This document shows positions 51,657 through 59,949 of a stretch of DNA of 64,000 nucleotides, one piece after another; the stretch's first letter is position 1, and each line of letters starts with the position of its first letter. The notes under the pieces are model-generated. The model was not told where the DNA came from. It saw nothing but the letters and a program-made list of their open reading frames with translations, and did not search any database. The translations under genes and the position numbers were made by a program. The stretch comes from Rugamonas aquatica (GTDB taxonomy: Bacteria > Pseudomonadota > Gammaproteobacteria > Burkholderiales > Burkholderiaceae_D): NCBI RefSeq assembly GCF_009380215.1, contig NZ_WHUG01000018.1, positions 1-64,000 of the forward strand. Reading direction: 5' to 3'.

Positions 51657-53321
51657 TCAACGGAAGCTCAGCGCTCCCGTCAGGTCGCCCGGCGGCAGCG
51701 CGTTGCGGGCGGCGAAGGCGTCGTTGCGCAGCTTCAGGCCTTCCAGCAGCGGCAGGCCGTGTAGGCGGGTGATGAAGCGCATGATCGACGTGGTGTCGTA
51801 GAAGGTGTGGTCGACCTGGCCCTTTTTCGCGTACGGCGAGATGACGATGGCCGGGATGCGCGAGCCCGGGCCCCAGCGGTCGCCCTTGGGCGGCGCCACG
51901 TGATCCCACCAGCCGCCGTTCTCGTCGAAGGTGATGACCACGACCATGTCCTTCCACTGCGGGGACTTCTTCAGGTGCTCGATCACGTTGGCGATGTGGG
52001 CGTCGCCGGACTCGATGTCCGAGTAGCCGGCGTGCAGGTTCAGATTACCCTGCGGTTTGTAGAACGTCACGGCGGGCAGCTTGCCTGCGATGGCGTCGGC
52101 GATGAAGCGGTTCGAGATCGGGCTGTCGCCCAGGCCACCGTCGCGCAGGTGCTCGGCGCGCGCGGCGGTGCCGGGTGCGAACTGCTTGAAGTAGTTGAAC
52201 GGCTGGTGGTGGTACTGGAAGTTGGGCTTCTCGCCGCCGCCGCGCGCATCCAGCGCCGCTTGCCACGCGCCGCCGTACCACGCCCAGCTGACCTTCTTGG
52301 CCGACAGCAGGTCGCCGATGGTGTCGTAGCTTTGCGGCGGCAGGGTGCCGGCGTCGTTCGGATCGGCCAGCAGCGGATCGCCGTCGAAGGCGGGGCGGAT
52401 GTAGCTGGGCTGGTAGGGCGGGGCCATGGTGTTGACCGCGTAGCCGTCCGGCGTGATGGCGCCGTTGTTGACGAAGTGCGGATGGCCGTCCATCGCCGAC
52501 GCGGGGCTGTCCTTGGTGACGGACAGGCGGAAGCCGGTCGGGCCGTCGTCCAGCACTGCGATCTTTTTCTTGGCGGCGGTGTCTTTGGCGTTGAAGTATT
52601 CGGGCGTGCGGCCGGAGATCAGGAACTGGTGGTTCAGGTAGGAGCCGCCGAAGGCCGCCATGAAAAAGTTATCACACAGCGTGTACTGCTCGGCGATCTT
52701 CCACAGGCCGAGGTTCTTGCTGGTCTCGCCGTAGTAGCCCATGACCATGCCGCCGGTGTTGCCCCAGGCCGCGAAGCCGTCGTTCTTGCCGGCGTTGATC
52801 TGCATCTGGTTCTGGTAGAACAGGTGCCACAGGTCGCGCGTGATGACGGCTTCCGGCAGCGGCTTGCCTTCGATGTCGACCAGTTTGAATGGCGCGTTAG
52901 GCAGGCCCTTGATGTCGTCTTCCTTGAGCGCGTATTTTTTGCCGCCGATGTCCTGGGTGTTCGGCACCATGCCGCCCCAGACTTTCGGCAGCGCGGGCAG
53001 CACGGAGCCGTCGCGGTCGCGCTGCTGGCAGGCGGCTGCGGTGGCGGCCGACAGAGGCCAGGCGGTGCCGGGGAAGTTGGCAAACAGGTTGTTGAAGCTG
53101 CGGTTTTCCAGGTAGATCACCACCACGTTCTTGACGTGGGCTTTCAGCTTGGCGTCCAGCGAGCCTTTGACGGCGGCCGGCTTGGCCGTCGCGGCCTCGC
53201 CCAGCGAGGGCAGGGACGCGGCCATGCCGGTAGCGGCGGCGGCCTGGAAGATGCGGCGGCGTGATGGATTGACTGGAGCATCCTGCTCCTGTTGCGCTGA
53301 TACCTGAACTTGATCCTTCAC
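51657..53321 (-). CDS. Tat-exported phosphoesterase (phospholipase C / AcpA family)
   Basis: The 554-residue protein has a twin-arginine signal (PSRRRIFQAAAATG, ending LGEAATA) and the PF04185-type core: VVVIYLENRSFNNLF (metal/nucleophile region near the N-terminus), PFKLVDIEGKPLP, and VVVITFDENGGWWDHV with the late Asp/Glu ligands. Members are phosphatidylcholine phospholipases C or acid phosphatases. The length and AcpA-like features favour a periplasmic acid phosphatase. The start is GTG at 53321 behind GGGAGG; upstream in-frame ATGs have no ribosome site and run into the toxin gene. Confidence 0.88.
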   Translation of the reverse strand: MKDQVQVSAQQEQDAPVNPSRRRIFQAAAATGMAASLPSLGEAATAKPAAVKGSLDAKLKAHVKNVVVIYLENRSFNNLFANFPGTAWPLSAATAAACQQRDRDGSVLPALPKVWGGMVPNTQDIGGKKYALKEDDIKGLPNAPFKLVDIEGKPLPEAVITRDLWHLFYQNQMQINAGKNDGFAAWGNTGGMVMGYYGETSKNLGLWKIAEQYTLCDNFFMAAFGGSYLNHQFLISGRTPEYFNAKDTAAKKKIAVLDDGPTGFRLSVTKDSPASAMDGHPHFVNNGAITPDGYAVNTMAPPYQPSYIRPAFDGDPLLADPNDAGTLPPQSYDTIGDLLSAKKVSWAWYGGAWQAALDARGGGEKPNFQYHHQPFNYFKQFAPGTAARAEHLRDGGLGDSPISNRFIADAIAGKLPAVTFYKPQGNLNLHAGYSDIESGDAHIANVIEHLKKSPQWKDMVVVITFDENGGWWDHVAPPKGDRWGPGSRIPAIVISPYAKKGQVDHTFYDTTSIMRFITRLHGLPLLEGLKLRNDAFAARNALPPGDLTGALSFR

Positions 53322-53383
53322 ACACGCCTCCCTGGGCAAACCAAAAAAAGCAATTGTGACAGTTTTATGACGGATTGGGTATA

Positions 53384-53731
53384 TCAGGGGAGAAGCAGTT
53401 TGATGCGAGTGCTGACGTCGTGGGCGCACTGCGATGTCACCTCTGCGAACTTGCGGGCGTTTCGGGCTCGCCAGTCAACGGAGCGAACGTGATCGGCTAA
53501 AACCACTCCGGTTAAGGTGTATTGAGACGCGGGCACGGCGGGTACTTCAAAAGGGTAGCCCTTGGCCTGATTGGTAACGGGGCAGCAGACCGCCAATCCT
53601 GCGGCGGCGTTGTAGCTTGCAACGGAAAGCACCAAGGCGGGCCGCCTGCCAGCCTGCTCATGCCCGGCTTGTGGCGTAAAGTCGAGCCACACGACATCGC
53701 CTCGATCCGGGATGTAGGCGTTTGTCACCAT
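53384..53731 (-). CDS. MazF/ChpB-type endoribonuclease toxin
   Basis: The 115-residue protein is a PemK/MazF toxin: YIPDRGDVVWLDFTPQAGHEQAGRRPALVLS at the start (with the conserved Arg), CPVTNQAKGYPFEV and VLADHVRSVDWRARN. It would cleave mRNA at short sequences when free of antitoxin. Its ATG overlaps the antitoxin stop by seven bases, ensuring coupled synthesis. Confidence 0.93.
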   Translation of the reverse strand: MVTNAYIPDRGDVVWLDFTPQAGHEQAGRRPALVLSVASYNAAAGLAVCCPVTNQAKGYPFEVPAVPASQYTLTGVVLADHVRSVDWRARNARKFAEVTSQCAHDVSTRIKLLLP

Positions 53732-53958
53732 GCTTCGTTGCCGGCGGCTGGATCGTCCAACTGGGAAGAGTGACGATTTTCAGGGGTGATGCGGGCGACC
53801 AGGTCATCCAGCGTCTCGGTCGCAGGCGCCAGCAGCAACTTCCCGCCGTCTGTTTTGAGGACCAGTTTTTGGCCGATTTGAAGGCCAGTTTCCTTCAGCA
53901 CCGCAGCAGGAATCCGCAATGCAGCGCTGTTTCCCCATTTTTGAATTTCGAGCAGCAT
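53725..53958 (-). CDS. MazE/ChpS-type antitoxin (AbrB-like)
   Basis: The 77-residue protein has the swapped-hairpin DNA-binding fold: MLLEIQKWGNSAALRIPAAVLKETG, then an acidic C-terminal tail (ETLDDLVARITPEN) that wraps the toxin. The ATG at 53958 has GGGAGG eight bases upstream. It neutralises the toxin and should repress the operon through the palindrome at 53975-53993. Confidence 0.93.
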   Translation of the reverse strand: MLLEIQKWGNSAALRIPAAVLKETGLQIGQKLVLKTDGGKLLLAPATETLDDLVARITPENRHSSQLDDPAAGNEAW

Positions 53959-53974
53959 ATTTGCCTCCCTCAGT

Positions 53975-53993
53975 GTTTCTACATTGTAGATAC
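53975..53993. promoter_or_regulatory. Operator palindrome of the toxin-antitoxin operon
   Basis: GT-T-TCTACA-T-TGTAGA-T-AC: arms TCTACA (53978-53983) and TGTAGA (53985-53990) are perfect, with an outer GT/AC pair. It overlaps the -10 of the promoter at 53983-54012, as expected for autorepression by the antitoxin. Confidence 0.65.
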
Positions 53994-54012
53994 ATGCGAA
54001 AGAAGAATACAA
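53983..54012 (-). promoter_or_regulatory. Promoter of the toxin-antitoxin operon
   Basis: On the minus strand TTGTAT (54012-54007), 18 bases, TACAAT (53988-53983), 25 bases before the antitoxin ATG. Confidence 0.6.
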
Positions 54013-54020
54013 GCGCGCAA

Positions 54021-54057
54021 AAGAAAAAAGCCGTTGATTCCTGAAAGAAATCAACGG
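54021..54057 (-). terminator. Leftward terminator belonging to the disrupted tRNA-fMet gene
   Basis: CCGTTGATT (54031-54039) pairs perfectly with AATCAACGG (54049-54057), nine-base loop; on the minus strand it is followed by CTTTTTTCTTTT. No intact leftward gene precedes it; it sits 11 bases beyond the tRNA 3' remnant, which explains it. Confidence 0.75.
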
Positions 54058-54068
54058 TTTATCGAATC

Positions 54069-54086
54069 TGGTTGCGGGGACAGGAT
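54069..54086 (-). other. Attachment-site remnant: last 18 bases of tRNA-fMet
   Basis: Read on the minus strand, ATCCTGTCCCCGCAACCA equals tRNA positions 59-76 of a bacterial initiator tRNA: end of the T loop, T-stem strand CCTGT, acceptor strand CCCCGCA (with A72, the unpaired initiator feature), discriminator A and CCA. The preceding bases do not continue the tRNA. This is the 3' fragment left at the far end of an element that integrated in tRNA-fMet. Confidence 0.72.
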
Positions 54087-54307
54087 AAGCGTCTCGGCAG
54101 AGCTCTGTTCAGGCCAAGCCGTTGAACCTAAAGGGCAATCGCGGATTGTGGCTTCCGGGCGCTGGGTTCAAGGGTGTGGCGCGAAGTGTATCACTGTTTG
54201 GCTCACAAAAATACACATCGACATGATATATTGATAACGCAAATGACACCGGCCAACACATCCATCTTGTATTGTTGAACACAGTCCTAAGAACGAAAGT
54301 TTTCAAT

Positions 54308-54904
54308 ATGAAGGCAAAATCTGTTTTAATTTTTAGTTTTCTATTGCTTGCAAATGTTGGAGCTTTATTTTACGCAACCAGAATAAACCAGAGCTTTGGT
54401 TCTTTCGAATTGCTTGCCAATATTTTAATTGTAACTGGCGCCACTATTATTTTTAGAGGCGTTGCAATGAGCAAAGAAGAAAGGGATGAATTATTTAAAA
54501 TAGGAGATGAAGATAAACATTTTTACGTCTCAAAAGAAGAATTTTTGTTATTTAAAATTGAATTAATGAAGAAGTTGGGTGCCCCGCAAGCATCAATAAA
54601 TAAAAAAGATTACGAGCTTCAAATTACCCGCGCCAATCCGCCTCTTCGTTTTTCAAACAAAAAACTTTCTTCGCTTTTTCTTGAGGCTGAAGACTTTGCT
54701 GAGGCAGGAACACTTTTGGTCGTATTGGGAACGGTATTGTTAATGTTCATATCTCATGTTTCAAAAATTCACGAAGAGCAAGAAAAAGAAGCAGAAAGAG
54801 TAAAAATAGAACAATCTTCTAAAAAGTCATGCATGGCCAATGAGTCTAATAAAATAGAGAGCTCAGCTAAAAATTCGAAAGATGAAATTAAAAAATCAGA
54901 CTGA
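54308..54904 (+). CDS. AT-rich membrane protein of unknown function
   Basis: The 198-residue protein has three hydrophobic helices: about 5-22, 34-50 and 133-150. Between the second and third lies a soluble domain of about 80 residues, and a charged Lys/Glu/Ser tail (about 151-198, KIHEEQEKEAERVKIEQ) follows. I do not recognise a family. Base composition is strikingly AT-rich and uses AAA, TTT and ATT codons, unlike every neighbour, which marks it as recently acquired. The ATG at 54308 is preferred to an in-frame TTG 36 bases upstream. Confidence 0.75.
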   Translation: MKAKSVLIFSFLLLANVGALFYATRINQSFGSFELLANILIVTGATIIFRGVAMSKEERDELFKIGDEDKHFYVSKEEFLLFKIELMKKLGAPQASINKKDYELQITRANPPLRFSNKKLSSLFLEAEDFAEAGTLLVVLGTVLLMFISHVSKIHEEQEKEAERVKIEQSSKKSCMANESNKIESSAKNSKDEIKKSD

Positions 54905-55156
54905 ACTCAATAAGCAAGCACATGATTGCCAATGCGAATGAATACCAATTCATCATGGCATATCTATTTTTCCGATAACTTTCCAAGTTTGTTTTTTTCA
55001 TGATTTAGATGAGGAAATTGAAAAATTCAGATCGAGAAAATCGGCAATGCGCTTGGTGCGTCATTTTTCCAAAAAAACCACTTTAAGCCTGCAATCTAAA
55101 AAGTAACTTCCCAGACTGGTAGCCAATGTCAAGCCTTTTGACCAAGAATTTTTACC

Positions 55157-57040
55157 ATGCAGATCAGCATCCTTCCACTTCTGGCTAGCCATCTTGCAAA
55201 AGCGGAGGCGCAACTTGCTTACATGATTGGGCACGACTTCTCTGCCCAACTGGAAGCTTTGATTCCAAGTGTTGAAGAACTGAGCGATGACGAGCGGCGT
55301 GGGTGCGTGGCGGAGATCGTCGGCCACCGCTTCATGACCACAACGCCCGCCGACCGTGGGCCGTGGGACTCCTACTTCGGACCGGTGTCGTCTGGCGTGG
55401 ACCATGCCGGAAACGAGGTCCACGTCCCCGACGCCAAGCAGATCGAGCCCGAGGTCATCGAATACTGGAAGCTCCGCTCCGAGCAGACGCCGCACCCGAT
55501 CCTTCGCGCGCGCTACGCCGACCTGGCGTGGGAGATCGGCAGGATTTGGAACAAGGGCCACCCTAGCGAGACTCAGATCGACTTGCCGCGCGAACTGGCG
55601 CAGCGCGCCGTCGTAGCCTACTTGGACTCGGTCAAGCTGTGCGATCCGGTCGAGCCCTTGAAGCTGTTCCAGGCTTGGCGGTTCTTGGACCGGGCGGTGG
55701 GCTTGGCGATCTCCATCAAGGATCAGACGCTGATCGACCGCTCGAAGGCGGCGGCCTTCGACTTCAACCGCGCGAACCGGGCGGCTGGACATGTGTTCCA
55801 GTGGTGGCTGATCGACGACCTCGCATACGACCGCAAGGGCTTGGCGCTGACCGACACGGAGCGCGTCGAGCTCCTCGGGTGGCTCCAAGAATCTCTCGAC
55901 GCCTGCTCCGACATCGCCGACCCGCAGCGCTTCGATCCGCACCAAGCGTTGCAGGCGGCCGATAGGATCGCCCGCTGGGGAGCCAAGGCGCGCAAGCCCG
56001 AGCTGGGCATCGCCGCGTTGAGACAGGCCGGTGGCGCCTTCGAGGAGTTCGCGAAGCGGGCCAACGCGATGACCGCCATCGCGTGGCTCGAAGACCTCAG
56101 CGCGCGATACAGGGACAACAACTTGGCCGAGAACGCCTCCCGCGTGGACGCGGCTATCATCTCGCGCGGCGACGAGGCCCGGCAGTCGATGAAGCTGGTC
56201 TCCACCACGATCAACGTGCCGAACGAGGAGATGGAGGCTTGGCTTGATGAGCTGACGGCGGACTCGGCGAGGCAGGCTGTTGGCCGGATCGCTTATCACC
56301 TGATATCAAAGCCGGAGGGCTTGCGCCGAGAGATCGAAGAAATCGCCGCCAACGCGCCACTGCACGCGATGATATCCATCTCGCTGACGGACGACAGCGG
56401 CTTCACGGTTGCGACCATCGGCTCGGTCAAGGACGACATGCCCGGCCGGGTCGTCAACGCTGCGGCAAACCACATTGGCGCGAGCAGCCCTTGGCTCCAT
56501 CAAGCATTGGCGCGGCTCAAATCTCGTTGGGGAGTGGACGCCGAGGCGCTTCTCGCCCTGCTGGCGCAGAGCCCTCTGTTCCCGCCACGGTCGCACGGCT
56601 TGCTTCGAGCGGGACTCAAGGCGTGGGAACTGGGCGACCATTTGAAGGCCATCCATGTCTTGGTGCCGCAGGTCGAGGCGGGATTGCGCGAAATGCTGCG
56701 CGCCTACGGCGAGTCGCCCATGAGGCGCAATCCGCGCGAGGGCGGCTTTGAAAGCATAGGGATGGGAACCCTGCTGATGAACCCGGTGTTCAAGGAGAAG
56801 GCGCATCCGGCGTTCCGGCTGCACCTGCGCGCGCTCTACACCAGCCCGAAAGGGATGAACCTTCGGAACAAGATCGCGCATGGCTTGGCCAGCTCCGACG
56901 CCTTCGGCTTGGGCATGGCGAACTGGGTTGTCCACTCGCTGCTCGCGATTCGGACATTCGGGCACTTGAAGCCGGAAGATGAGGCGGCGACCGAAACGGC
57001 AGACGAGCAAGCCGAGCCGCCTGCCGAGTCGCAGAACTAG
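55157..57040 (+). CDS. DUF4209-type protein with HEPN-like R-x4-H motif
   Basis: The 627-residue soluble, mostly helical protein ends in a region typical of DUF4209 (GMNLRNKIAHGLASSDAFG). The sequence RNKIAH places Arg570 and His575 in the R-x4-H arrangement, with a polar residue after Arg, that forms the RNase site of HEPN domains. The N-terminal 450 residues are helical and carry no motif I recognise; a short Pro/Glu tail follows. HEPN proteins often act as toxin or anti-phage ribonucleases. It stands alone on a mobile element. Nuclease activity is inferred. Confidence 0.7.
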   Translation: MQISILPLLASHLAKAEAQLAYMIGHDFSAQLEALIPSVEELSDDERRGCVAEIVGHRFMTTTPADRGPWDSYFGPVSSGVDHAGNEVHVPDAKQIEPEVIEYWKLRSEQTPHPILRARYADLAWEIGRIWNKGHPSETQIDLPRELAQRAVVAYLDSVKLCDPVEPLKLFQAWRFLDRAVGLAISIKDQTLIDRSKAAAFDFNRANRAAGHVFQWWLIDDLAYDRKGLALTDTERVELLGWLQESLDACSDIADPQRFDPHQALQAADRIARWGAKARKPELGIAALRQAGGAFEEFAKRANAMTAIAWLEDLSARYRDNNLAENASRVDAAIISRGDEARQSMKLVSTTINVPNEEMEAWLDELTADSARQAVGRIAYHLISKPEGLRREIEEIAANAPLHAMISISLTDDSGFTVATIGSVKDDMPGRVVNAAANHIGASSPWLHQALARLKSRWGVDAEALLALLAQSPLFPPRSHGLLRAGLKAWELGDHLKAIHVLVPQVEAGLREMLRAYGESPMRRNPREGGFESIGMGTLLMNPVFKEKAHPAFRLHLRALYTSPKGMNLRNKIAHGLASSDAFGLGMANWVVHSLLAIRTFGHLKPEDEAATETADEQAEPPAESQN

Positions 57041-57137
57041 ATTGGACCTCTGGCGGAAAGGGGTTGTCGCGTAGATTCAAGACGCGCGGGCGCGAAGCGG
57101 ACACAATGGTTTCCTCGATATTGAAAAGGCAACCAAA

Positions 57138-57806
57138 ATGAAAACTTCCCACGTCTTCCGCCGGCTCTTGGCCTCCGCCGTCCTGCTGTTCGCATGCGCC
57201 CAAAGCCAAGCGGGCATCGGCTACTGCGCTCCGGCCTCCCCATCTGTCTCCTCGACCCAGACCAGCTCCGGCGGCATGTTCACCATCGACATCGCGGCCA
57301 GCGCCGGCGGCTGCCCCTCCGGCCCGTCCGCCTTCGACGGCGCTCTCTCCACCTTAATCGTGCCTTACTTCTCCGACGCCCACGCCTCAATCTCCGCCCC
57401 CACAGGGTGGACGTGGCACATCGTCTCCGACGACCGGCTCAATGTCGGGCATGGAGCCGGAGCGTTGGTCTTCTCCGCATCGACGGCCTCGGCCAGTGTC
57501 GCCCCGCGCTCAACACTGTCGGGCTTCCTGATCTCCTCCGCCTTCTCCGGTGTCCAAGCCACAGCCTTCCAAGCCACCACTGTCGGGCTGTTCACCACGG
57601 ACTACTACTTCCCAAGCGCCACGTTCGGATACGACCTCATGCCTTTGATCCCCGGCAGCCCGATGGCCGTCGCGGCTCTGGACTTCCCGACGGCGCCGGT
57701 CCCCGAGCCCGCCTCTTGGGCGCTGCTCGCGTTGGGCCTGGCTGTGGTGTGGGCTGCGGCCAAACGAAACGCCAGAGGCTGGTCGGCTTCCATTCAGGCC
57801 CAATAA
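57138..57806 (+). CDS. PEP-CTERM sorted extracellular protein
   Basis: The 222-residue protein has a Sec signal (about 1-25, ending SQAG), a Ser/Ala/Thr-rich beta domain with two cysteines, and a C-terminal sorting tail: VPEP at 188-191, a hydrophobic helix (about 194-208, WALLALGLAVVWAA) and basic residues. This is the PEP-CTERM signal handled by exosortase (EpsH/XrtA), linked to exopolysaccharide producers. No exosortase is in the window, so it depends on a host enzyme. The function of the exported part is unknown. Confidence 0.88.
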   Translation: MKTSHVFRRLLASAVLLFACAQSQAGIGYCAPASPSVSSTQTSSGGMFTIDIAASAGGCPSGPSAFDGALSTLIVPYFSDAHASISAPTGWTWHIVSDDRLNVGHGAGALVFSASTASASVAPRSTLSGFLISSAFSGVQATAFQATTVGLFTTDYYFPSATFGYDLMPLIPGSPMAVAALDFPTAPVPEPASWALLALGLAVVWAAAKRNARGWSASIQAQ

Positions 57807-58091
57807 CACAAGGCCCTGGCCACGCCTTGAATCCATGCGACAGCGCAGGAAAATTCCGGGGCCAAGCGACAGTCCGAGCAAGAGCCAACCTTGAGGCGCC
57901 CAGCCTGTTGTAATATGCAAAAAAGCAATGACGATTTGACATCCGGCGGCCACGCATCCTGCGTGGCTCGCCGCGACGTCCACACGCGCGTAGGAAAAAC
58001 CGTCGGCCCACGAATGGGTCGCTCTCGGCCTTGTGGACGCGCTTGTCAAAGCTGCCCCTTGGACAAAACTGAGAGAAGGCCAACCGCCTGC

Positions 58092-58991
58092 ATGAATTCG
58101 CTCGCCTACCATGTCGTGGTCCACGCCCTTGAAGGGCGGGCCGGATGGACGCCCATATCGCGATTTGTCGCGGCCGTGGCCCACGTCATCGACGGGCATC
58201 TCCCCTATGCGCGCTACAACGCCGCAGGCCGGGCGCGGGCCGCCGAGGGCGTGACCGAAGGCCAGATCGAGAGCGCCGTCCGCGAATTCCTTCTCACGGA
58301 CCTCTCCCTCGGCGTCAGGACGACCAGCATGCTGTCGAGCCCGGAGGTCGTGGTGGCCGCCTACAACTCTTACAACGCCTCGGCGAAAATCGCGGTGCGC
58401 ACGAGCGTGTCCCTGCCGAGCGGCGGGCCGGGCTCCGGCGCGGTCGTGGCCCAGCGGCGCGTGCTGGTCGGAGCCCCGGACCCCGGACCCTGCCGCGTGG
58501 GCACCCTCGCCATGTTCGACGGCTTGCTTGGCTTCGTGGAGAGGAACGCCCGCCTTGGAGGGCCGCCGCGCCGAAGCCTTGGGACCGTGGCGGAGCTGCT
58601 TGGCGTCTCCAACTCGGCGGCGGCGGAGGCGTCCGCGATTTTTGAAGCCGAGGGCTCCATGTCCGTGGGCGAGTTGGCCCACCGGCTCGGCTGCCACCAG
58701 CGCTCGCTCGAACGCAAACTGAAATCAGAAGGAGTGACCGCTGAGGCGCTCCGCCAAGCGGCCCGAATCCTCCGGGCCGCCGACAGGCTAGGCTCTGACG
58801 CCAGCCTCACCACCATCGCTGTCGAGGAGGGCTTCTCCGACCTCTCCCACATGACCCGATCTTTCAAATCTTCGGCGGCAATGCAGCCAAGCCTTTTGCG
58901 TGGACTGCTCCGGGCAGACGCGCTCGCCCGAGCCTCATGTGGAGGCTATGACGGAGAAGGCGAAGCGGGACGACACGCGCTGCGGACGTAG
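58092..58991 (+). CDS. AraC-type HTH regulator, atypical N-terminus
   Basis: About 299 residues. The C-terminal 110 residues hold an AraC/XylS double HTH (SVGELAHRLGCHQRSLERKLKSEG; LTTIAVEEGFSDLSHMTRSFK). The N-terminal domain (MNSLAYHVVVHALEGRAGW onward) is not one I know. The start is uncertain: the frame is open upstream to about 57891, with other ATGs at 57915 and 58014; I choose 58092 because coding character begins there. Its target may be the PEP-CTERM gene before it or a gene beyond the window. Confidence 0.65.
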   Translation: MNSLAYHVVVHALEGRAGWTPISRFVAAVAHVIDGHLPYARYNAAGRARAAEGVTEGQIESAVREFLLTDLSLGVRTTSMLSSPEVVVAAYNSYNASAKIAVRTSVSLPSGGPGSGAVVAQRRVLVGAPDPGPCRVGTLAMFDGLLGFVERNARLGGPPRRSLGTVAELLGVSNSAAAEASAIFEAEGSMSVGELAHRLGCHQRSLERKLKSEGVTAEALRQAARILRAADRLGSDASLTTIAVEEGFSDLSHMTRSFKSSAAMQPSLLRGLLRADALARASCGGYDGEGEAGRHALRT

Positions 58992-59439
58992 CGTCCCACA
59001 TTCCCCCTCGGCTCCCCAATCCCCTAATTCCAAGCGGCGATCCTGCTGGCGGTTCTCAATTTCCCATTCCAGCACGGCCACTCGACGCGCGAGACGCATG
59101 TGGCGCTCATGTCCCATGCTTGTCGGAGCGGCGGGCCTCGATGCTCGGCTGCCGAACGCCCGAAAAGCTTTGCGCCATTTTCGAAAAAGACGACCGTGTC
59201 GCATGGATTCAAGCCAGCGACCACGCCTGGCCTGTAACTTCTGCATGTTGGAGAGGGCGACAGAGCAGCCAACGCCAGCGCGGCGCGCATGCGGTGCGCG
59301 CTCAACGAGCTCAATGAGGTGTATGCGGGGCGATGCCTGTTCAACGTGGCGCATGGGACTCATGCGGTGCATGCGCGGTGCGCGCGTCTGCCCAGGCTTG
59401 CGTCTGGGGCGTGTATGCCTTTGTGTATCCGCAGACGAG
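58992..59439. other. 448-base gap between AraC-type and XRE genes
   Basis: No gene can be supported; the open frames here have no ribosome sites and poor coding character. The notable content is TGCGGTGC motifs: a single copy near 59290-59297 and an 11-base-spaced pair at 59364-59370 and 59375-59381, matching a pair at 61067-61084. A short leftward frame around 58940-59115 (RRVAVLEWEIENRQQDR) looks mildly protein-like but lacks a proper start. Confidence 0.5.
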
Positions 59440-59856
59440 TCAGCGTTTGGGCTTGCCCGGCTTCTTGGGCTCGAGTCGGCGAGCCAGTGTCTTGACGAGG
59501 TCGGCGACCATGTCGCGGTCGGCCGAGTCGAGTTTGGCTAGCTGTTGGGCGATCAGGACGGCTTGGTCCGGCAGCGAGTCGCTCGCGCCAAGCAGCATGT
59601 CTGCGGAGCTGCACCCAAACATCTCGCCGAGGACCACCAAGCGCTCGGCGTTGACGGAGCCGACGCCGCGCTCCATTCGCGAGACGGCCTCGGGGCCGAT
59701 GCCGAGGAGCTCGGCGACGGATTCTTGAGTCAGCCCGGCTCGCTGCCGGGCCGTGCTGATTTCATGGCCTATGGCCTTGCGCAAGTATGCGGCTCGCTCC
59801 TCCGCGCTGGTGGCCGAAGGGGGCGGCTGTCCGTCGTATGTGTAGAAGTAGAACAT
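59440..59856 (-). CDS. XRE-family (Cro/CI-type) transcriptional regulator
   Basis: The 138-residue protein carries a lambda-repressor-type HTH at about 30-85 (STARQRAGLTQESVAELLGIGPEAVSRMERG, read in two halves) and a Lys/Pro-rich C-terminus (LEPKKPGKPKR). It is divergent from the small membrane protein gene at 60007, with strong palindromes in the 150-base gap, so it most likely represses itself and that operon. Confidence 0.92.
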   Translation of the reverse strand: MFYFYTYDGQPPPSATSAEERAAYLRKAIGHEISTARQRAGLTQESVAELLGIGPEAVSRMERGVGSVNAERLVVLGEMFGCSSADMLLGASDSLPDQAVLIAQQLAKLDSADRDMVADLVKTLARRLEPKKPGKPKR

Positions 59857-59919
59857 TTGGGTTTCCTCGATTCAACCTGAATGGTGGACACCCGGCCAGA
59901 AGCTTTGAAGGACTTAAAA

Positions 59920-59943
59920 GGTTGAATGTCAACCAATTTGGTT
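59920..59943. promoter_or_regulatory. Overlapping operator palindromes of the XRE regulator
   Basis: GGTTGA-ATG-TCAACC (59920-59934) is a perfect 6-3-6 palindrome. It overlaps AACCAA-T-TTGGTT (59931-59943), a perfect 6-1-6 palindrome. A further TCAACC half-site lies at 59872-59877, near the XRE start. Together they look like a compound operator. Confidence 0.65.
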
Positions 59944-59949
59944 TATTAT
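59922..59949 (+). promoter_or_regulatory. Promoter of the small membrane protein/lipoprotein operon
   Basis: TTGAAT (59922-59927), 16 bases, TATTAT (59944-59949), fully covered by the XRE operator palindromes, 57 bases before the ATG at 60007. Confidence 0.6.

Noticed and set aside
57807..58091. Extending the AraC-type gene to an ATG at 57915
   Set aside because: The added residues are Cys/Arg-rich without coding character, and no ribosome site precedes that ATG; noted as an alternative only.
58900..59541. Plus-strand frame over the 58.99-59.44 kb gap
   Set aside because: It overlaps two real genes in other frames, is Cys/Arg-biased and has no start signal.
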